A stretch of DNA of 64,000 nt from NVTR01 sp965237505 (GCA_965237505.1 CBDEFR010000009.1:1612001-1676000), one strand, 5' to 3'; positions 24,993-34,292 are shown, numbered from the stretch's first letter. Numbers and translations: made by a program. The notes: generated from the sequence alone by a model not told the origin.

Positions 24993-26249
24993 ATGTCTGA
25001 TTTATTTCGCAAAATCATCGAAGATCAGGAGCGCATCCGAAAGCTAACCAATCCGTTTGGGGACTTGGACCGGATAATCAATCCGGTCGGCAGCACACTT
25101 GCGAGCCTCACGACGACTAATGCGATGCAGTCTCTGATCCCAAAAAGCACGATCTCAGACAAGCTTCTTGCCGACGTCTACCGTACAGACGCCTTTACCC
25201 GGCTTGGGAATAACCTGGCTAAACACAAGTTTGCCTTGGAAGGCCCTTTATCGGAGGCTCGCCGCATTGGATTGTTGGATTCGCGCTCGGACATTAGCAA
25301 GGCAATCGCTGCAGCAACGCAAGTTCAAAGCCGCTTCGACAAAATGTTCCGGCTGCCTCAGCTTGCGGAAATCACAGGGCTAGCCGAGCAGGCGCTGCAG
25401 GCATCTTCAATTGCCAAAATACTCAGCGAAGATTTATCGCGGACAGATGCGCTGCGCTCAGCAATGGCAAACATGACGCAGCCTTGGCTCAGAATTGAGC
25501 ATGCGTCGCAATCAGCTGCGGGCCTCGCAAAACTGGTCACACTTGGTACCGGTATCCATCAACTTCCATCGTTTGAACGACGATTCACTGCGATCCTTCG
25601 TCCAAGCCTTGGCGATTGGCGTGATCTGGTCTCCATCGATATCGATGCTATGGTCAACCCGGCCAATCGGACCGAACTATATGCTGAACAGGGCGTCGAT
25701 CCTGATCTTACAGATTTCACCGTCGAGGCATTTCACGAGGGTGCTGTCCTTGCCGGACTTGAACTGGCTCCGGAAAGAACCAAGACTGACACCGAATCGA
25801 ACGTAAATGAAGAAGAATACACATTTGCCAGAGCTGAAAAGGCGTACACACAGCTTCGCCGCTTTGAAGTCGCTGTACGCAAATTCATCGTTGAAGCGAT
25901 GGAAGACGCATTCGGTGAACACTGGATGAAGCGGCAATTGCCCAAGGACATGCGCGATAAATGGGCGGATAAACGTCAGTCTGAGATCGACGCAGGCCGG
26001 GTTGGACGTCCCCTAATCGAATATGCAGACTTTTCCGACTACAGGATGATCATTGAGCGCGGCGACAACTGGCGCAGCGCTTTCAAGTCTGTCTTCCGGC
26101 GTCAAGAGGACGTCAGAGAGTCGCTTCAGAGGCTGAACCCTGTCCGCATTGCCACCATGCATTCGCGCATCGTCACGCTTGAAGATGAGTTGCTGCTGAT
26201 AGTCGAAACGTCGCGGGTTCTCAAAGCCATCAGTCAGCGATCACGCTGA
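24993..26249 (+). CDS. HEPN-domain protein (Swt1-like), possible RNase toxin
   Basis: 418 residues from ATG 24993; longer readings begin inside the MITE and are rejected. The N-terminal 270 residues are helical and of unknown family. The C-terminal part (EKAYTQLRRFEVAVRKFIVE...DFSDYRMIIERG...LNPVRIATMHSRI) looks like a Swt1-type HEPN domain. It carries the RxxxxH motif (RIATMH), the RNase signature of HEPN toxins and abortive-infection proteins. The MITE separates it from mqsRA, so it may once have been read from the same transcript. RNase activity is inferred from the motif only. Confidence 0.7.
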   Translation: MSDLFRKIIEDQERIRKLTNPFGDLDRIINPVGSTLASLTTTNAMQSLIPKSTISDKLLADVYRTDAFTRLGNNLAKHKFALEGPLSEARRIGLLDSRSDISKAIAAATQVQSRFDKMFRLPQLAEITGLAEQALQASSIAKILSEDLSRTDALRSAMANMTQPWLRIEHASQSAAGLAKLVTLGTGIHQLPSFERRFTAILRPSLGDWRDLVSIDIDAMVNPANRTELYAEQGVDPDLTDFTVEAFHEGAVLAGLELAPERTKTDTESNVNEEEYTFARAEKAYTQLRRFEVAVRKFIVEAMEDAFGEHWMKRQLPKDMRDKWADKRQSEIDAGRVGRPLIEYADFSDYRMIIERGDNWRSAFKSVFRRQEDVRESLQRLNPVRIATMHSRIVTLEDELLLIVETSRVLKAISQRSR

Positions 26250-26289
26250 CCCGCTTAGGGGGTCACTTTTGCATGCCGATCTACAGACT

Positions 26290-26687
26290 TAGCAGCCGTT
26301 CTGATCCGGCAAACAGTTCTGGCCGAGGGCTGCCTCATGCGTCCCTTGGTTCTGCACGCTGACAACGGTAGCCCGATGAAGGGTGCCACGATGAAAGTGA
26401 CGATGGAAAAGTTGGGTATCACCGCGTCCTACAGTCGCCCGCGTGTCAGCAATGACAACCCGTACTCGGAAGCGTTGTTCAGGACCTGCAAATACCGGCC
26501 AGAATGGCCGACCAGGGGTTTTGCGAAAAAGGCCGATGCTCAAGCGTGGGTGAAAACCTTCGCACATTGGTACAACGGCGAACACCTGCACAGCGCCATC
26601 CGCTTCGTCACGCCGAATGCGCGGCACGCTGGATGTCAATCGCAGAGTAAAAAGGGACCATATCGCGGCGTAAAAGTGGTCCACTGA
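26290..26687 (+). pseudogene. IS3-family transposase orfB, C-terminal remnant
   Basis: The frame LIRQTVLAEGCLMRPLVLHADNGSPMKG leads into NDNPYSEALFRTCKY (catalytic Glu) and WYNGEHLHSAI. This is the second half of an IS3-type rve domain. The N-terminal half with the first Asp is missing. It abuts the IS21-D end at about 26690. Confidence 0.88.
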
Positions 26688-26798
26688 GTTATGTTTTGTA
26701 GAGCGCTTTGGCGCGGGTGCTTTCCATATGGCTAACGCGTGCCAAAGCGCATGTTGGCCCAGAGGGCCGACATTGTTCTTGCCATGATTGTGCTTTGA

Positions 26799-27218
26799 TT
26801 ATTGTTGTTTGTTGCGGCTGTGTTTGAGCCTGTAACTCTCGCCATTCATCTCAAGGATGTGGACGTGATGGGTCAGGCGGTCCAGCAAAGCCCCTGTAAG
26901 CCTCTCAGAGCCAAAGACTTCGGTCCACTCATCGAAAGGCAGGTTTGAGGTTATGATGATCGACCCGCGCTCGTAGCATTGGGATATGACCTCGAAGAGC
27001 AATTCCGCGCCAGATTTGCTGAGGGGCACAAAGCCCAGCTCATCAATGATCAACAGGTTCTGGCTCGTCAGTTGCTTTTGAAGCCGCTGCAATCTCCGCT
27101 CATCTTGAGCCTCAATCAGATCATGCACCAATGCCGCCGCAGTCGTGAAGCGTACCTTCAGCCCTCTTTGACAGGCCGCCAGACCAAGCCCCAAAGCGAT
27201 ATGTGTTTTGCCCGTGCC
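26799..27218 (-). pseudogene. istB: IstB of IS21-D, C-terminal part
   Basis: From the P-loop remainder (GTGKTHIALGLGLAACQRGLK) to the stop at 26799 (KHSRNKQQ), this is the second half of an IstB AAA+ helper: LLIIDELGFVPLS for Walker B, then TSNLPFDEWTEVFG. The first half lies at 29816-30145. The split is made by a serine-recombinase element inserted in the P-loop codons. Removing the insert rejoins the frame. Confidence 0.9.
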
Positions 27219-27221
27219 CGA

Positions 27222-27685
27222 AAGTCCAGCGTCATAATGCCCATTTCCAGCCGGTTCGACTGACCATCCACTACCGGTTCCATCCTCATGTCGGCAGTCG
27301 GGTCGAGTTGATCTCCCGCCGCCCGTCGCCGTCCGGGGTCAATCTTCACATCCGTTTGCCGGACGGACGCCCCTTGATGATCCGGGAATGGATGACCCGG
27401 CCGGATGCCCGGATGCTCGCGGTCCGCGATGCTCCGAGGCTTCCGTGGAAGGCCCTGTCGGAATTGCGCAGTGTTGTCGATAGCTTCCTCCAAAGTGGAC
27501 CAACTGATGGAGGGATTCGCCATGACACGAACAAGGAAGATCCGGCAGAGGGAACTGTTCGACCCGCACGGGCCGGATCGTGTCCTGAAGGGCGAGAGGC
27601 GGCAGGAACTGCTCCTGCTCCTGGCAAGACTTCTTCGGGAAGCGGCAACCTGCATCCCGTCGACACAGGTGGGAGGGGAGAATGA
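27222..27685 (+). CDS. Small conserved cargo protein, DUF5372-like, start uncertain
   Basis: The frame contains VRLTIHYRFHPHVGSRVEL then IRLPDGRPLMIREWMT, and looks like a small beta-rich domain seen beside large serine recombinases (DUF5372-type, from memory). There is no good ATG at the front; the reading frame is open back into istB, so the true start is unclear. The tail after about 27530 overlaps another frame and may be non-coding. The TGA overlaps the recombinase ATG (ATGA). Confidence 0.5.
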
Positions 27686-27701
27686 ACCGGGTCACGTCTG
27701 A
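27522..27701 (+). CDS. Small hypothetical protein preceding recombinase
   Basis: 59 residues: MTRTRKIRQRELFDPHGPD, then QELLLLLARLLREAATC. It is basic at the front and has an amphipathic leucine-rich helix in the middle. It overlaps the start of the recombinase gene by 20 bp. A small ORF of this type commonly precedes such recombinases. Function is unknown; it may be an accessory factor. Confidence 0.5.
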   Translation: MTRTRKIRQRELFDPHGPDRVLKGERRQELLLLLARLLREAATCIPSTQVGGENEPGHV

Positions 27702-29775
27702 ACATCTGTCGCGCGCGGCGATCGTCTATGTCCGGCAGTCGACCATGCACCAGGTCCGCACCAATACCGAGAGCCGGAAGTGGCAATACGATCTGAAGTT
27801 GCGGGCCGAGCAGCTTGGGTGGCCGAACGTCACCGTGATCGATGACGATCTCGGCTGTTCCGGCGGCGGTACCGAGCGGCCCGGGTTCGACCGCATGCTG
27901 GCGGCGGTGTGCCGGAACGAGGTCGGCGTGATCCTGGCGGTGGACGCATCGAGACTTTCTCGAAACGGACGGGAGTGGCACACGCTGATTGAGTTTTGCG
28001 GCCTGGTCGGTTGCCTTCTTGCGGATGAGCAGACGGTCTACGATCCCCGGCTGCCCACGGACAGAATGTTACTCGGCATGCAGGGTGCCATGTCGGAGCT
28101 TGAGGCATCGAATATCCGGAAGCGCTCGGCCGAGGGCACCCGGCGGAAGGCGGAGCGCGGGGAACTGTTCCTGTTTGCGGCGGTCGGGTACCGGAGAGTG
28201 GACCGTGACGGCATCGAAATGGATCCGGATCTCCGTGTGCGTGAGGCGGTGTCGCTGGTGTTCCGCAAGTTCGGGGACCTGCAGAGCGTCCGCCAGGTGC
28301 ATCTCTGGTTGCGCCAGGAGGGCATCGAATTGCCGTCGTCGCCGCCAGGGCAGGACCGGGTGCGCTGGAGTTTGCCGGGCTACAAGCGGGTTCATACGAT
28401 CCTGACCAACCCGGTCTACGCCGGTGCCTATGTGTTCGGGCGCACCGGAAGCCGCATCAGCATCCGCGACGGCCGCAAGCATGTTACCCGCGGGCACGCG
28501 GTGGCCCGGGAGGACTGGCCGGTATTGAAGAAAGACAATCATCACGGTTACATCGTGTGGGAGGAATTCGAGAGGAACCAGCGCGTGATCTCGGACAACG
28601 CATCGAAGTTCTACCCGAGCGGATCTCGCGGCGCGGTTCGCGGCGGAGGGGCACTGCTTGCGGGGCTTCTCCATTGTGGACATTGCGGCCAGAAGCTCCA
28701 GGTCAGCTATTCCGGCGCGAAGTCGGACATCCTTCGTTATGACTGCCGGACCGGCCGGATCAACCACGGCGAGAAGAAGTGTATCTCGTTTGGCGGCCGG
28801 CTGGTTGATGAAGCGATCGGCGGTGAGATCGTGCGAATTCTTCAACCGGTTGGCGTGGATGCGGCGCTGCGGGCCATCGACGACAGCGTGCGGGAAAGCT
28901 CGGAAACGGTCCGGCAGGCGGAACTGGCTCTTGAACGCGCTCGCTACGAAGCCGACCGTGCCTGGCGGCAATATGATTCCGTCGACGCCGAGAACCGGCA
29001 GGTCGCCGGTGAGCTCGAGCGGAGGTGGAACGAGCGGCTGATCGCGGCTTGTGAGATCGAGGCGACGCTGTCGCGGTTGCACGACAAGCCGGAACGACAG
29101 GGAATGTCGGCGGAAGAGCGGGCGACCTGCCTGGCACTTGGTGCGGACCTGGAGCGGGCATGGACCCATGACCGGGTGACACCGGAAGTCCGCAAGCACA
29201 TCCTGCGGGCGGCACTTGAGGACGTGATCGTATGGGTCGAAGGCACCCGAATCAGGCTGCTGCTTCACTGGCGCGGCGGCGATCACACGGAGATCAGCGT
29301 CCGCAGGGGCACAACCGGGCAGCACCGTTACACCAGTGACGCGGAGACCGTGGCCATCATTTCGGCGTTGGCGCGGCTGATGCCTGACCGGGGGATCGCG
29401 GCCCTGTTGAACCGCCTCGCCCGGAAGACGAGCAAGGGCAACAGCTGGAGAGAACCGAATGTCCGGAGTTTCCGCTCACATCGCGGGATCCCGGTCTATC
29501 GCGATGGAGAACGGCAGGAACGCAACGAACTAATCCTGGCAGAGGCGGCCGAACGGCTGGGTGTCGGTCAGTCGACCGTACGCAGGTTGATCAAGGGGAA
29601 CCAGTTGCCCGCCCGGCAGGTTTGCACGGGCGCTCCCTGGGTGATATCCGGTGCGGATCTGGCTTGTGTGGATGTCAGGTCGCGGTCTGGGCCGGTGCAA
29701 CCTTCCATGTTTGACAGTTTCGAACCCGGGGACGGTCCGTTGTCATCAAATCCCCAAAACAAAGTATCGCATTAA
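27682..29775 (+). CDS. Large serine recombinase
   Basis: 697 residues. The N-terminal resolvase domain has YVRQS, placing the catalytic Ser at residue 20, and the conserved DASRLSRNGREW and ELEASNIRKRSAEGT helices. A recombinase domain follows, then a zinc ribbon (CGHCG...CRTGR...KKC) and a coiled-coil region. A C-terminal segment has a helix-turn-helix-like AAERLGVGQSTVRRLIKGNQ. The length fits large serine integrases of mobile elements. It likely integrates and excises this 2.6-kb element. Confidence 0.92.
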   Translation: MNRVTSEHLSRAAIVYVRQSTMHQVRTNTESRKWQYDLKLRAEQLGWPNVTVIDDDLGCSGGGTERPGFDRMLAAVCRNEVGVILAVDASRLSRNGREWHTLIEFCGLVGCLLADEQTVYDPRLPTDRMLLGMQGAMSELEASNIRKRSAEGTRRKAERGELFLFAAVGYRRVDRDGIEMDPDLRVREAVSLVFRKFGDLQSVRQVHLWLRQEGIELPSSPPGQDRVRWSLPGYKRVHTILTNPVYAGAYVFGRTGSRISIRDGRKHVTRGHAVAREDWPVLKKDNHHGYIVWEEFERNQRVISDNASKFYPSGSRGAVRGGGALLAGLLHCGHCGQKLQVSYSGAKSDILRYDCRTGRINHGEKKCISFGGRLVDEAIGGEIVRILQPVGVDAALRAIDDSVRESSETVRQAELALERARYEADRAWRQYDSVDAENRQVAGELERRWNERLIAACEIEATLSRLHDKPERQGMSAEERATCLALGADLERAWTHDRVTPEVRKHILRAALEDVIVWVEGTRIRLLLHWRGGDHTEISVRRGTTGQHRYTSDAETVAIISALARLMPDRGIAALLNRLARKTSKGNSWREPNVRSFRSHRGIPVYRDGERQERNELILAEAAERLGVGQSTVRRLIKGNQLPARQVCTGAPWVISGADLACVDVRSRSGPVQPSMFDSFEPGDGPLSSNPQNKVSH

Positions 29776-29815
29776 CAATAACGTAGCGAGGTGTGCACCA
29801 TGAATCCGTCTTCGA

Positions 29816-30145
29816 CGGTCCCAGCGCGATGATATTCTGGTGGCGATCAACGTAATCGCAACGTGCCAGCTCCATCGTCAGGGGCTTGTTCAAGCTGGGC
29901 ATTATCTTGAAGTCAAAGCTGTCCAAACTTTTGGTGCTGGGGAACCTGGCAGCCTTGATGCGTCGTTCAATCATACGACGTTCGCGGTCGATCAGCTCCA
30001 TCTCACACAGTCGCGCCAGATACTGGATGTGATCCTTGTTCTCGGCAGCACAGAGCTGCGCCTGTTTGGCGTACTCGCCTTGGAACGTTGGCAACCGCAA
30101 CTGCTTGAGGTGGTGTTTCAATAGGATTTGTGGGGCTTCGGTCAT
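29816..30145 (-). pseudogene. istB: IstB of IS21-D, N-terminal part
   Basis: It starts at ATG 30145 (MTEAPQILLKHHLKQLRLPTF) and runs to NIIALGPS, where the serine-recombinase element enters. It continues at 27218. The ATG overlaps the istA TGA (ATGA), the normal IS21 arrangement. No other lesion is seen in either half. Confidence 0.9.
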
Positions 30146-30578
30146 GCAGCAGTCCCTCCGACCAGGCTCATGTAGCTGGACGGGCGCGTTGTTCCAACAT
30201 TTGCCTTTGGTAGATAAGGGTGGAAGTCCAAATCCAGCCGTGGCGGTCGCTTCTCTACCCGACACAGCACAAGATGTTTTACAGCGTCATAGCCAATCGC
30301 ACCCAGATCAATGGCATGGCCGATTGCGCCCTGCACGACGTCGATCTCGAAGGTTTCCAGCAGGCGCAGAACCTGCACGTATTCCCGCTTGCCCGGTTTG
30401 CCCATTCGGGCTTCGAGCAGTCGGTGCAGGGTGGCGAAGACATCCGGCAAATCCCAGCCCTGCAACGGGGCAGCCTGGTCCAGGGCACCAACCTTTTGTT
30501 CGATCAGGGGCAAGAAGTGGATCGGATCGAAGATCATGTCCGCTGATGCGTATGAACGTTTGTGACGGGCAATCACCT
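30142..30578 (-). pseudogene. istA: IstA of IS21-D, C-terminal part
   Basis: About 144 residues remain, from IARHKRSYASADMIFDP to SSYMSLVGGTAA. It is cut upstream by the IS3-2 end at 30579, so the helix-turn-helix and the rve core are gone. The fragment is closely related to the IstA C-termini at 41562 and 42876. Confidence 0.9.
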
Positions 30579-30638
30579 TGACCTGCCCCCAATTTGAGGG
30601 CCACTTTTAGGTAGACTCTGTTCCTCTTTTGTTTGCCA

Positions 30639-31505
30639 TTATTCGGCGGCGTGAGCAATGGGCGGTGGCGCGGAGCCTTCAGATAGCTCAAGCGTCGCTG
30701 CCCATTGCGGTTTATGGAAAGGCCTGTTTGCGGCAAATTCTTCCGGGGTTTGATAGTTCAGCGAAGAGTGGGGCCGGTTTTGATTGTAATCGATCCGCCA
30801 GTCCTCGATGATCCTTTCTGCCTCGGCCAGCGAGGTGAACCAGTTCAAGTTCAGGCATTCTTCGCGAAACCGGCCGTTGAAACTTTCGATGTAGGCGTTC
30901 TGGGTCGGCTTGCCCGGGTCGATGAAGTAGAGCTGCACGCCGTGATCATCTGCCCAGCCATCAAGCGCGCGGCCTCGTAGTTCAGGCCCATTGTCAACGG
31001 TCAGAACATCCGGGTACCCCCGCTCACGAGCCACCCGTTCCAGCATTTCCACCACGCGGGAGCCGGGGATCGACAGGGCCACATCAATCGCCGGACATTC
31101 CCGTGTGCAGTCGTCTTTCAGATTGACGGTGCGGAACTTCCTGCCGTTGGCGAGCGCATCCATGGTGAAGTCCAGGCTCCACCGCTGGTTGGCGGCGATC
31201 GGGCACCAGGCGCCTTCGCGCACGCCCTTGGGGATTTTCTTGCGATTGCGGCGGCGCAGGGTCAGGCGCTCCTCTCGGTAAAGTCGCTCCACCACTTTCA
31301 CGTTCACCTTGAAACCCTCCTGGCCAAGCTTGGCATGCAACATGCGATAGCCATAGCGTCGGTGTTTGCCGGAAAGCGTGACCAGCCGTTCCCGTATCCT
31401 CGCATGGCGATCCGGCCTTCCTCTGTATTCATTACTCGATCTGGAAAACCCAATCAGCCCACAGGCCCGCCGAGTTGAAAACTGATAGTCACGGCAAAGA
31501 ACCAT
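30639..31505 (-). CDS. IS3-2 transposase orfB
   Basis: 288 residues from the first in-frame ATG. The rve core has RWSLDFTMDALANG (Asp), VLTVDNGPEL (Asp) and AYIESFNGRFREECLN (Glu). The orfB frame stays open upstream to a GCAAAAAAC tract at the end of orfA. A -1 slip there would give the orfA-orfB fusion transposase normal for IS407-group elements. Confidence 0.93.
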   Translation of the reverse strand: MVLCRDYQFSTRRACGLIGFSRSSNEYRGRPDRHARIRERLVTLSGKHRRYGYRMLHAKLGQEGFKVNVKVVERLYREERLTLRRRNRKKIPKGVREGAWCPIAANQRWSLDFTMDALANGRKFRTVNLKDDCTRECPAIDVALSIPGSRVVEMLERVARERGYPDVLTVDNGPELRGRALDGWADDHGVQLYFIDPGKPTQNAYIESFNGRFREECLNLNWFTSLAEAERIIEDWRIDYNQNRPHSSLNYQTPEEFAANRPFHKPQWAATLELSEGSAPPPIAHAAE

Positions 31506-31531
31506 GACTGCTTCCCGGCGGCTTGCAGGCT

Positions 31532-31798
31532 TCAGAAGTTTTTTGCCAGAAGCCCTTTCAGGCCAGCATTATCAAGCATGGTTTCGGCCAGCAGCTTCTT
31601 CAGCTTGCCGTTCTCCGATTCCAGGTCTTTCAGCCGCCTGACATCGGAAATCTGAAGGCCGCCATACCTGGCTTTCCATTTGTAAAAGGTGGCATCCGAC
31701 ATACCGTGCTTACGGCACAACTCGGACACTTTCGCACCCGCCGCATACTCCTGAATGATCCGAACAATCTGCTCTTCGCTAAACCGTGACTTGCGCAT
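31532..31798 (-). CDS. IS3-2 transposase orfA
   Basis: 88 residues: MRKSRFSEEQIVRIIQEYAAG, a helix-turn-helix (VSELCRKHGMSDATFYKWK) and a leucine-zipper tail (RLKDLESENGKLKKLLAETM). It ends GLLAKNF at the slippery A run. It is standard for IS3 orfA and intact. Confidence 0.93.
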   Translation of the reverse strand: MRKSRFSEEQIVRIIQEYAAGAKVSELCRKHGMSDATFYKWKARYGGLQISDVRRLKDLESENGKLKKLLAETMLDNAGLKGLLAKNF

Positions 31799-31877
31799 TC
31801 TCTGTTCTCCTCGTTCTCGTGAACATTAAGCGAACAGATCCTCCTTTCAAATGGACCAGTTTTCGGGGAGCAGGTCA

Positions 31878-32374
31878 GCCTTGCGGGCTGCGACCTTGCC
31901 CGCCTGCGGTCGGGTCTTTTACGGTGCGGAACGGTAGGGTGGCCTCATCGATCTCGACCAGGTCCTCAAGCAGGCTGCGATCCGGATCGACCATGGCACG
32001 GCGCAGCTTGTGCAGCAGGAGCCAGGCACTCTTGTAACTGCCGAGCCCGAGCTGGGCCTGGAGTTGCAGGGCGGAGATACCGTTCGAGTGGCTGGTCACG
32101 ATGTGAACGGCCATGAACCAGGTCTTCAGGGGCAAGTGGCTGCGGTGCATGATCGTGCCTGCGGTCACCGAAGTCTCCTTCCCGCAGGCCGCACATTCCC
32201 GGCTCGCCCGGCGCCGCTTCAGTCCCCACCCCTGGCATGGCCGCAGGCGGGGCAGACGAAGCCGTCGGGCCAGCGCTTGGCTGCGAAATGCCGGGCGCAG
32301 GAGGCTTCATCGGGAAAGCGCGCCTCGAAGGCGGCGCGGGACATCGGGCGGTCGTATTTCCAGCGGCTGGGCAT
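31878..32374 (-). pseudogene. IS1595-family transposase remnant, frameshifted and truncated
   Basis: It starts at ATG 32374 (MPSRWKYDRPMSRAAFEARF) with the zinc ribbon CPACGHAR. One missing base in the GGTGGGGA tract near 32225 then shifts the frame. It continues in the next frame as ECAACGKETSVTAGTIMHRS and YKSAWLLLHKLRRAMV. It is cut at 31877 by IS3-2 just after VEIDEATL, so only the first catalytic Asp remains. This is a fourth IS1595 subtype in the window. Confidence 0.82.
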
Positions 32375-32428
32375 GACAGAACATTAGGCGAACATCCTGC
32401 CGATGGCAACCGCAAACCCAACATGTCG

Positions 32429-33639
32429 CAGGGGAATCGCATGAAGGTTATGTCCGGAGAATTTGCAGTAAGAACCGATTGTTCCATCCGGCCTTTTTGC
32501 GCATGACCCTGAGCGATTTTTTATCTTTTGCCTTGTTGAGCAGATTCATTGCCATGTGTTTGATGACGGCAAAATTCTTGGGGCCGTGATCCTTACGAAC
32601 ACGGCTGTCATCATCGCGGAATGTGACGTCGAGCACCCAGTGGAGGCGGTTTTCAATCCCCCAATGGGAGCGTACCGCATGGGCAAAGCGCGGCGCATCT
32701 TTCGGTAGAGACGAGATGAAGTATCGGGTTTGTTGTGTTGTTTTCCCGTTGCTTTCACGGATCGAGACAACGCGACCAATACTGGTCAGGCCCGCCCAAC
32801 CCGGATGGCGCTCTTGCAGCCATTCTATGGTGTCACTCTGGGTGTAGGTCCGGGTCTCAATCCGACCTTTATCGCCATCAACAGTCTGTAACGACGCAGT
32901 ATTTTCATGCTCCCTCTCTTCAAACCACAGTTTCACATCCTCAAAAAGGCTGCTCTGATTTCCCTTGAGCGCCAGCACGTAGTCGGCCCCCTTGTCGCGG
33001 ATTTTGCAGGCAATCTGGCGTTGGCACCCCATCGCGTCCAGCGTCACGATCGCGCCCTCAACGTGGAGCAAATCCAAGAGCAATGGAATGTCCTTGATCT
33101 CGTTCTTTTTGTGCGCACTTGCCCGCTGACCCAGTACCAGACGCAGATCATCACAGTAGGCCGAGATCAAATGCAGAGGTGTTTCACCACCGGCCTTTGA
33201 CCCGCGCATCGTCTTGCCATCGACGGCCACAATCGAGCCTTCAACGCGTCCCGCCAGGCCAGCAGCCCATTGCGCAAAGGCTGTACTGAACTTCTCCGGA
33301 TCAAGCAGCCGAAACACCGTTGAAAGCGTGTCATGCGAGGGAATGCCGTGCTCAAAAGGGGCCAATTTGCGCAGAAACTTCAGCTTTTCTTCACCATATT
33401 CGACAATATCAACGACACTCTCGCCGCCCGAGACCACCGCACACAGGCTTAAAAGCAGGATCTCATCAAGCGGGTAAAGCACCTTCGCCTGCTGGCGAGG
33501 GTCAGGGATGGCCGAAATAACAGATTGAAATGATGTAGTCTTTTCCAAAGCAAGTCCTCCAGATGCGTGTTCTGGTGACATTGAATCAGACGTTGATGCA
33601 CGTAGCAAACACGGGCCAGCTATTCATGCGATACCCCTG
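32429..33639 (-). mobile_element. ISAs1-family element, copy 1 (1211 bp)
   Basis: The ends are CAGGGGAATCGCATGAA and, from the other side, CAGGGGTATCGCATGAA. It is flanked by a perfect 10-bp duplication CAACATGTCG (32419-32428 and 33640-33649). Its sequence appears identical to copy 2 at 34795-36005. Confidence 0.95.
32448..33581 (-). CDS. ISAs1-family transposase, copy 1
   Basis: 377 residues from ATG 33581 (MSPEHASGGLALEKTTS); a TTG nine codons upstream is possible. The N-terminal DDE-associated domain has IPDPRQQAKVLYPLDEILLL. The core has VAVDGKTMRGSK (Asp), VTLDAMGCQRQIA (Asp) and SHWGIENRLHWVLDVTF (Glu). This is typical of ISAs1/H-repeat transposases, and the frame is intact. Confidence 0.94.
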   Translation of the reverse strand: MSPEHASGGLALEKTTSFQSVISAIPDPRQQAKVLYPLDEILLLSLCAVVSGGESVVDIVEYGEEKLKFLRKLAPFEHGIPSHDTLSTVFRLLDPEKFSTAFAQWAAGLAGRVEGSIVAVDGKTMRGSKAGGETPLHLISAYCDDLRLVLGQRASAHKKNEIKDIPLLLDLLHVEGAIVTLDAMGCQRQIACKIRDKGADYVLALKGNQSSLFEDVKLWFEEREHENTASLQTVDGDKGRIETRTYTQSDTIEWLQERHPGWAGLTSIGRVVSIRESNGKTTQQTRYFISSLPKDAPRFAHAVRSHWGIENRLHWVLDVTFRDDDSRVRKDHGPKNFAVIKHMAMNLLNKAKDKKSLRVMRKKAGWNNRFLLQILRT

Positions 33640-33649
33640 CAACATGTCG

Positions 33650-33875
33650 TCAAACCGGGTTCAGAGGGATAAGCCTCTTCACCGGAACGCAAAACAGCTG
33701 TGCTGAAGCGGATGCTGCCGCCGAATGTCAGTACCGAATGAATACTCCCCAGAAGTGCCAAAGTAAAAATCCCCAGTTTATGTGCTGAGGTGTTTGTTTC
33801 CGGGGGCATGCCCCCGGAAACAAACTTCGGCCAGGATGATCACTCGACGAGGAAACCCGAGGAGGCAGATATCGA
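33650..33875. other. Short spacer with 34-bp perfect palindrome
   Basis: This stretch lies between ISAs1 and the istA fragment. Bases 33792-33825 form a perfect palindrome with 17-bp arms: GTTTGTTTCCGGGGGCA and its complement. No loop is present, so it would form a long cruciform or RNA hairpin. There is no T-run after it, so a classic terminator is doubtful. It lies about 50 bp ahead of istA and may belong to that IS21 end. Confidence 0.6.
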
Positions 33876-34207
33876 GTGATAAAACTGAGGAATGTTGTTT
33901 TGATACACGACTTGAGAAGACAGGGGCTGTCCGTGAGCGTGATTGCGCGCCGGACGGGCTTTGATCGCAAGACGATACGCAAATATCTGGACCAGGGGAT
34001 AGAGGTCCCGGTTTATGGGCCGCGCGACCCACGACCGCGTTTGCTGGAGCCTTATGAGGATTACCTACGCGAGAAGGTTCTGGCTTGTCCAGGCTTGTCG
34101 GGCCGCCGTTTGCTGCGAGAGATCACAGCGCCTGGATACACGGGCGGCTATAGCGCCGTGACGGATTACCTGCGCGGCGTTCGTCCTGCGGTGATTGCCC
34201 CCTATGA
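33876..34207 (+). pseudogene. istA: IstA N-terminal fragment of an IS21
   Basis: It starts at GTG 33876 and reads MIKLRNVVLIHDLRRQG with a helix-turn-helix (SVIARRTGFDRKTIRKYLDQG). It is followed by RPRLLEPYEDYLREKVLACPGL and GYSAVTDYLRGVRPAV. It is interrupted at 34208 by IS630-A2. The catalytic part is not on the other side of that element; chromosomal DNA follows instead, so a deletion has occurred. Confidence 0.88.
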
Positions 34208-34292
34208 TACCAACGGCCCCCAGATTTGACTCAAGGGGATTCCCACGAGCGGCGTGATCTGATTCAGTGGCATCAAGGCAAGGGAGGCTTTG

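Larger units (their letters stand above)
27222..29815 (+). mobile_element. Serine-recombinase mobile element in istB
   Basis: About 2.6 kb inserted between the GPS and GTGKTH codons of istB. CGA occurs at both junctions (27219-27221 and 29813-29815), consistent with a 2-3 bp crossover core such as GA. No inverted repeats are seen at the ends, as expected for large serine recombinases. It carries one or two small ORFs and the recombinase gene, all on the plus strand. The P-loop is one of the most conserved places in istB, so the site may be a repeated target. Confidence 0.8.
30579..31877 (-). mobile_element. IS3-family element, IS407 group (IS3-2)
   Basis: The left end TGACCTGCCCCCAATT and the right end, read inward, TGACCTGCTCCCCGAA are typical IS407-group repeats. 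It carries orfA and orfB on the minus strand. Flanks differ (ACCT and GCCT), and one side is IS21 while the other is IS1595, so no clear target duplication remains. Confidence 0.88.

Noticed and set aside
33792..33825. Rho-independent terminator at the 34-bp palindrome
   Set aside because: No loop and no following T-run, and no gene ends just upstream on either strand.
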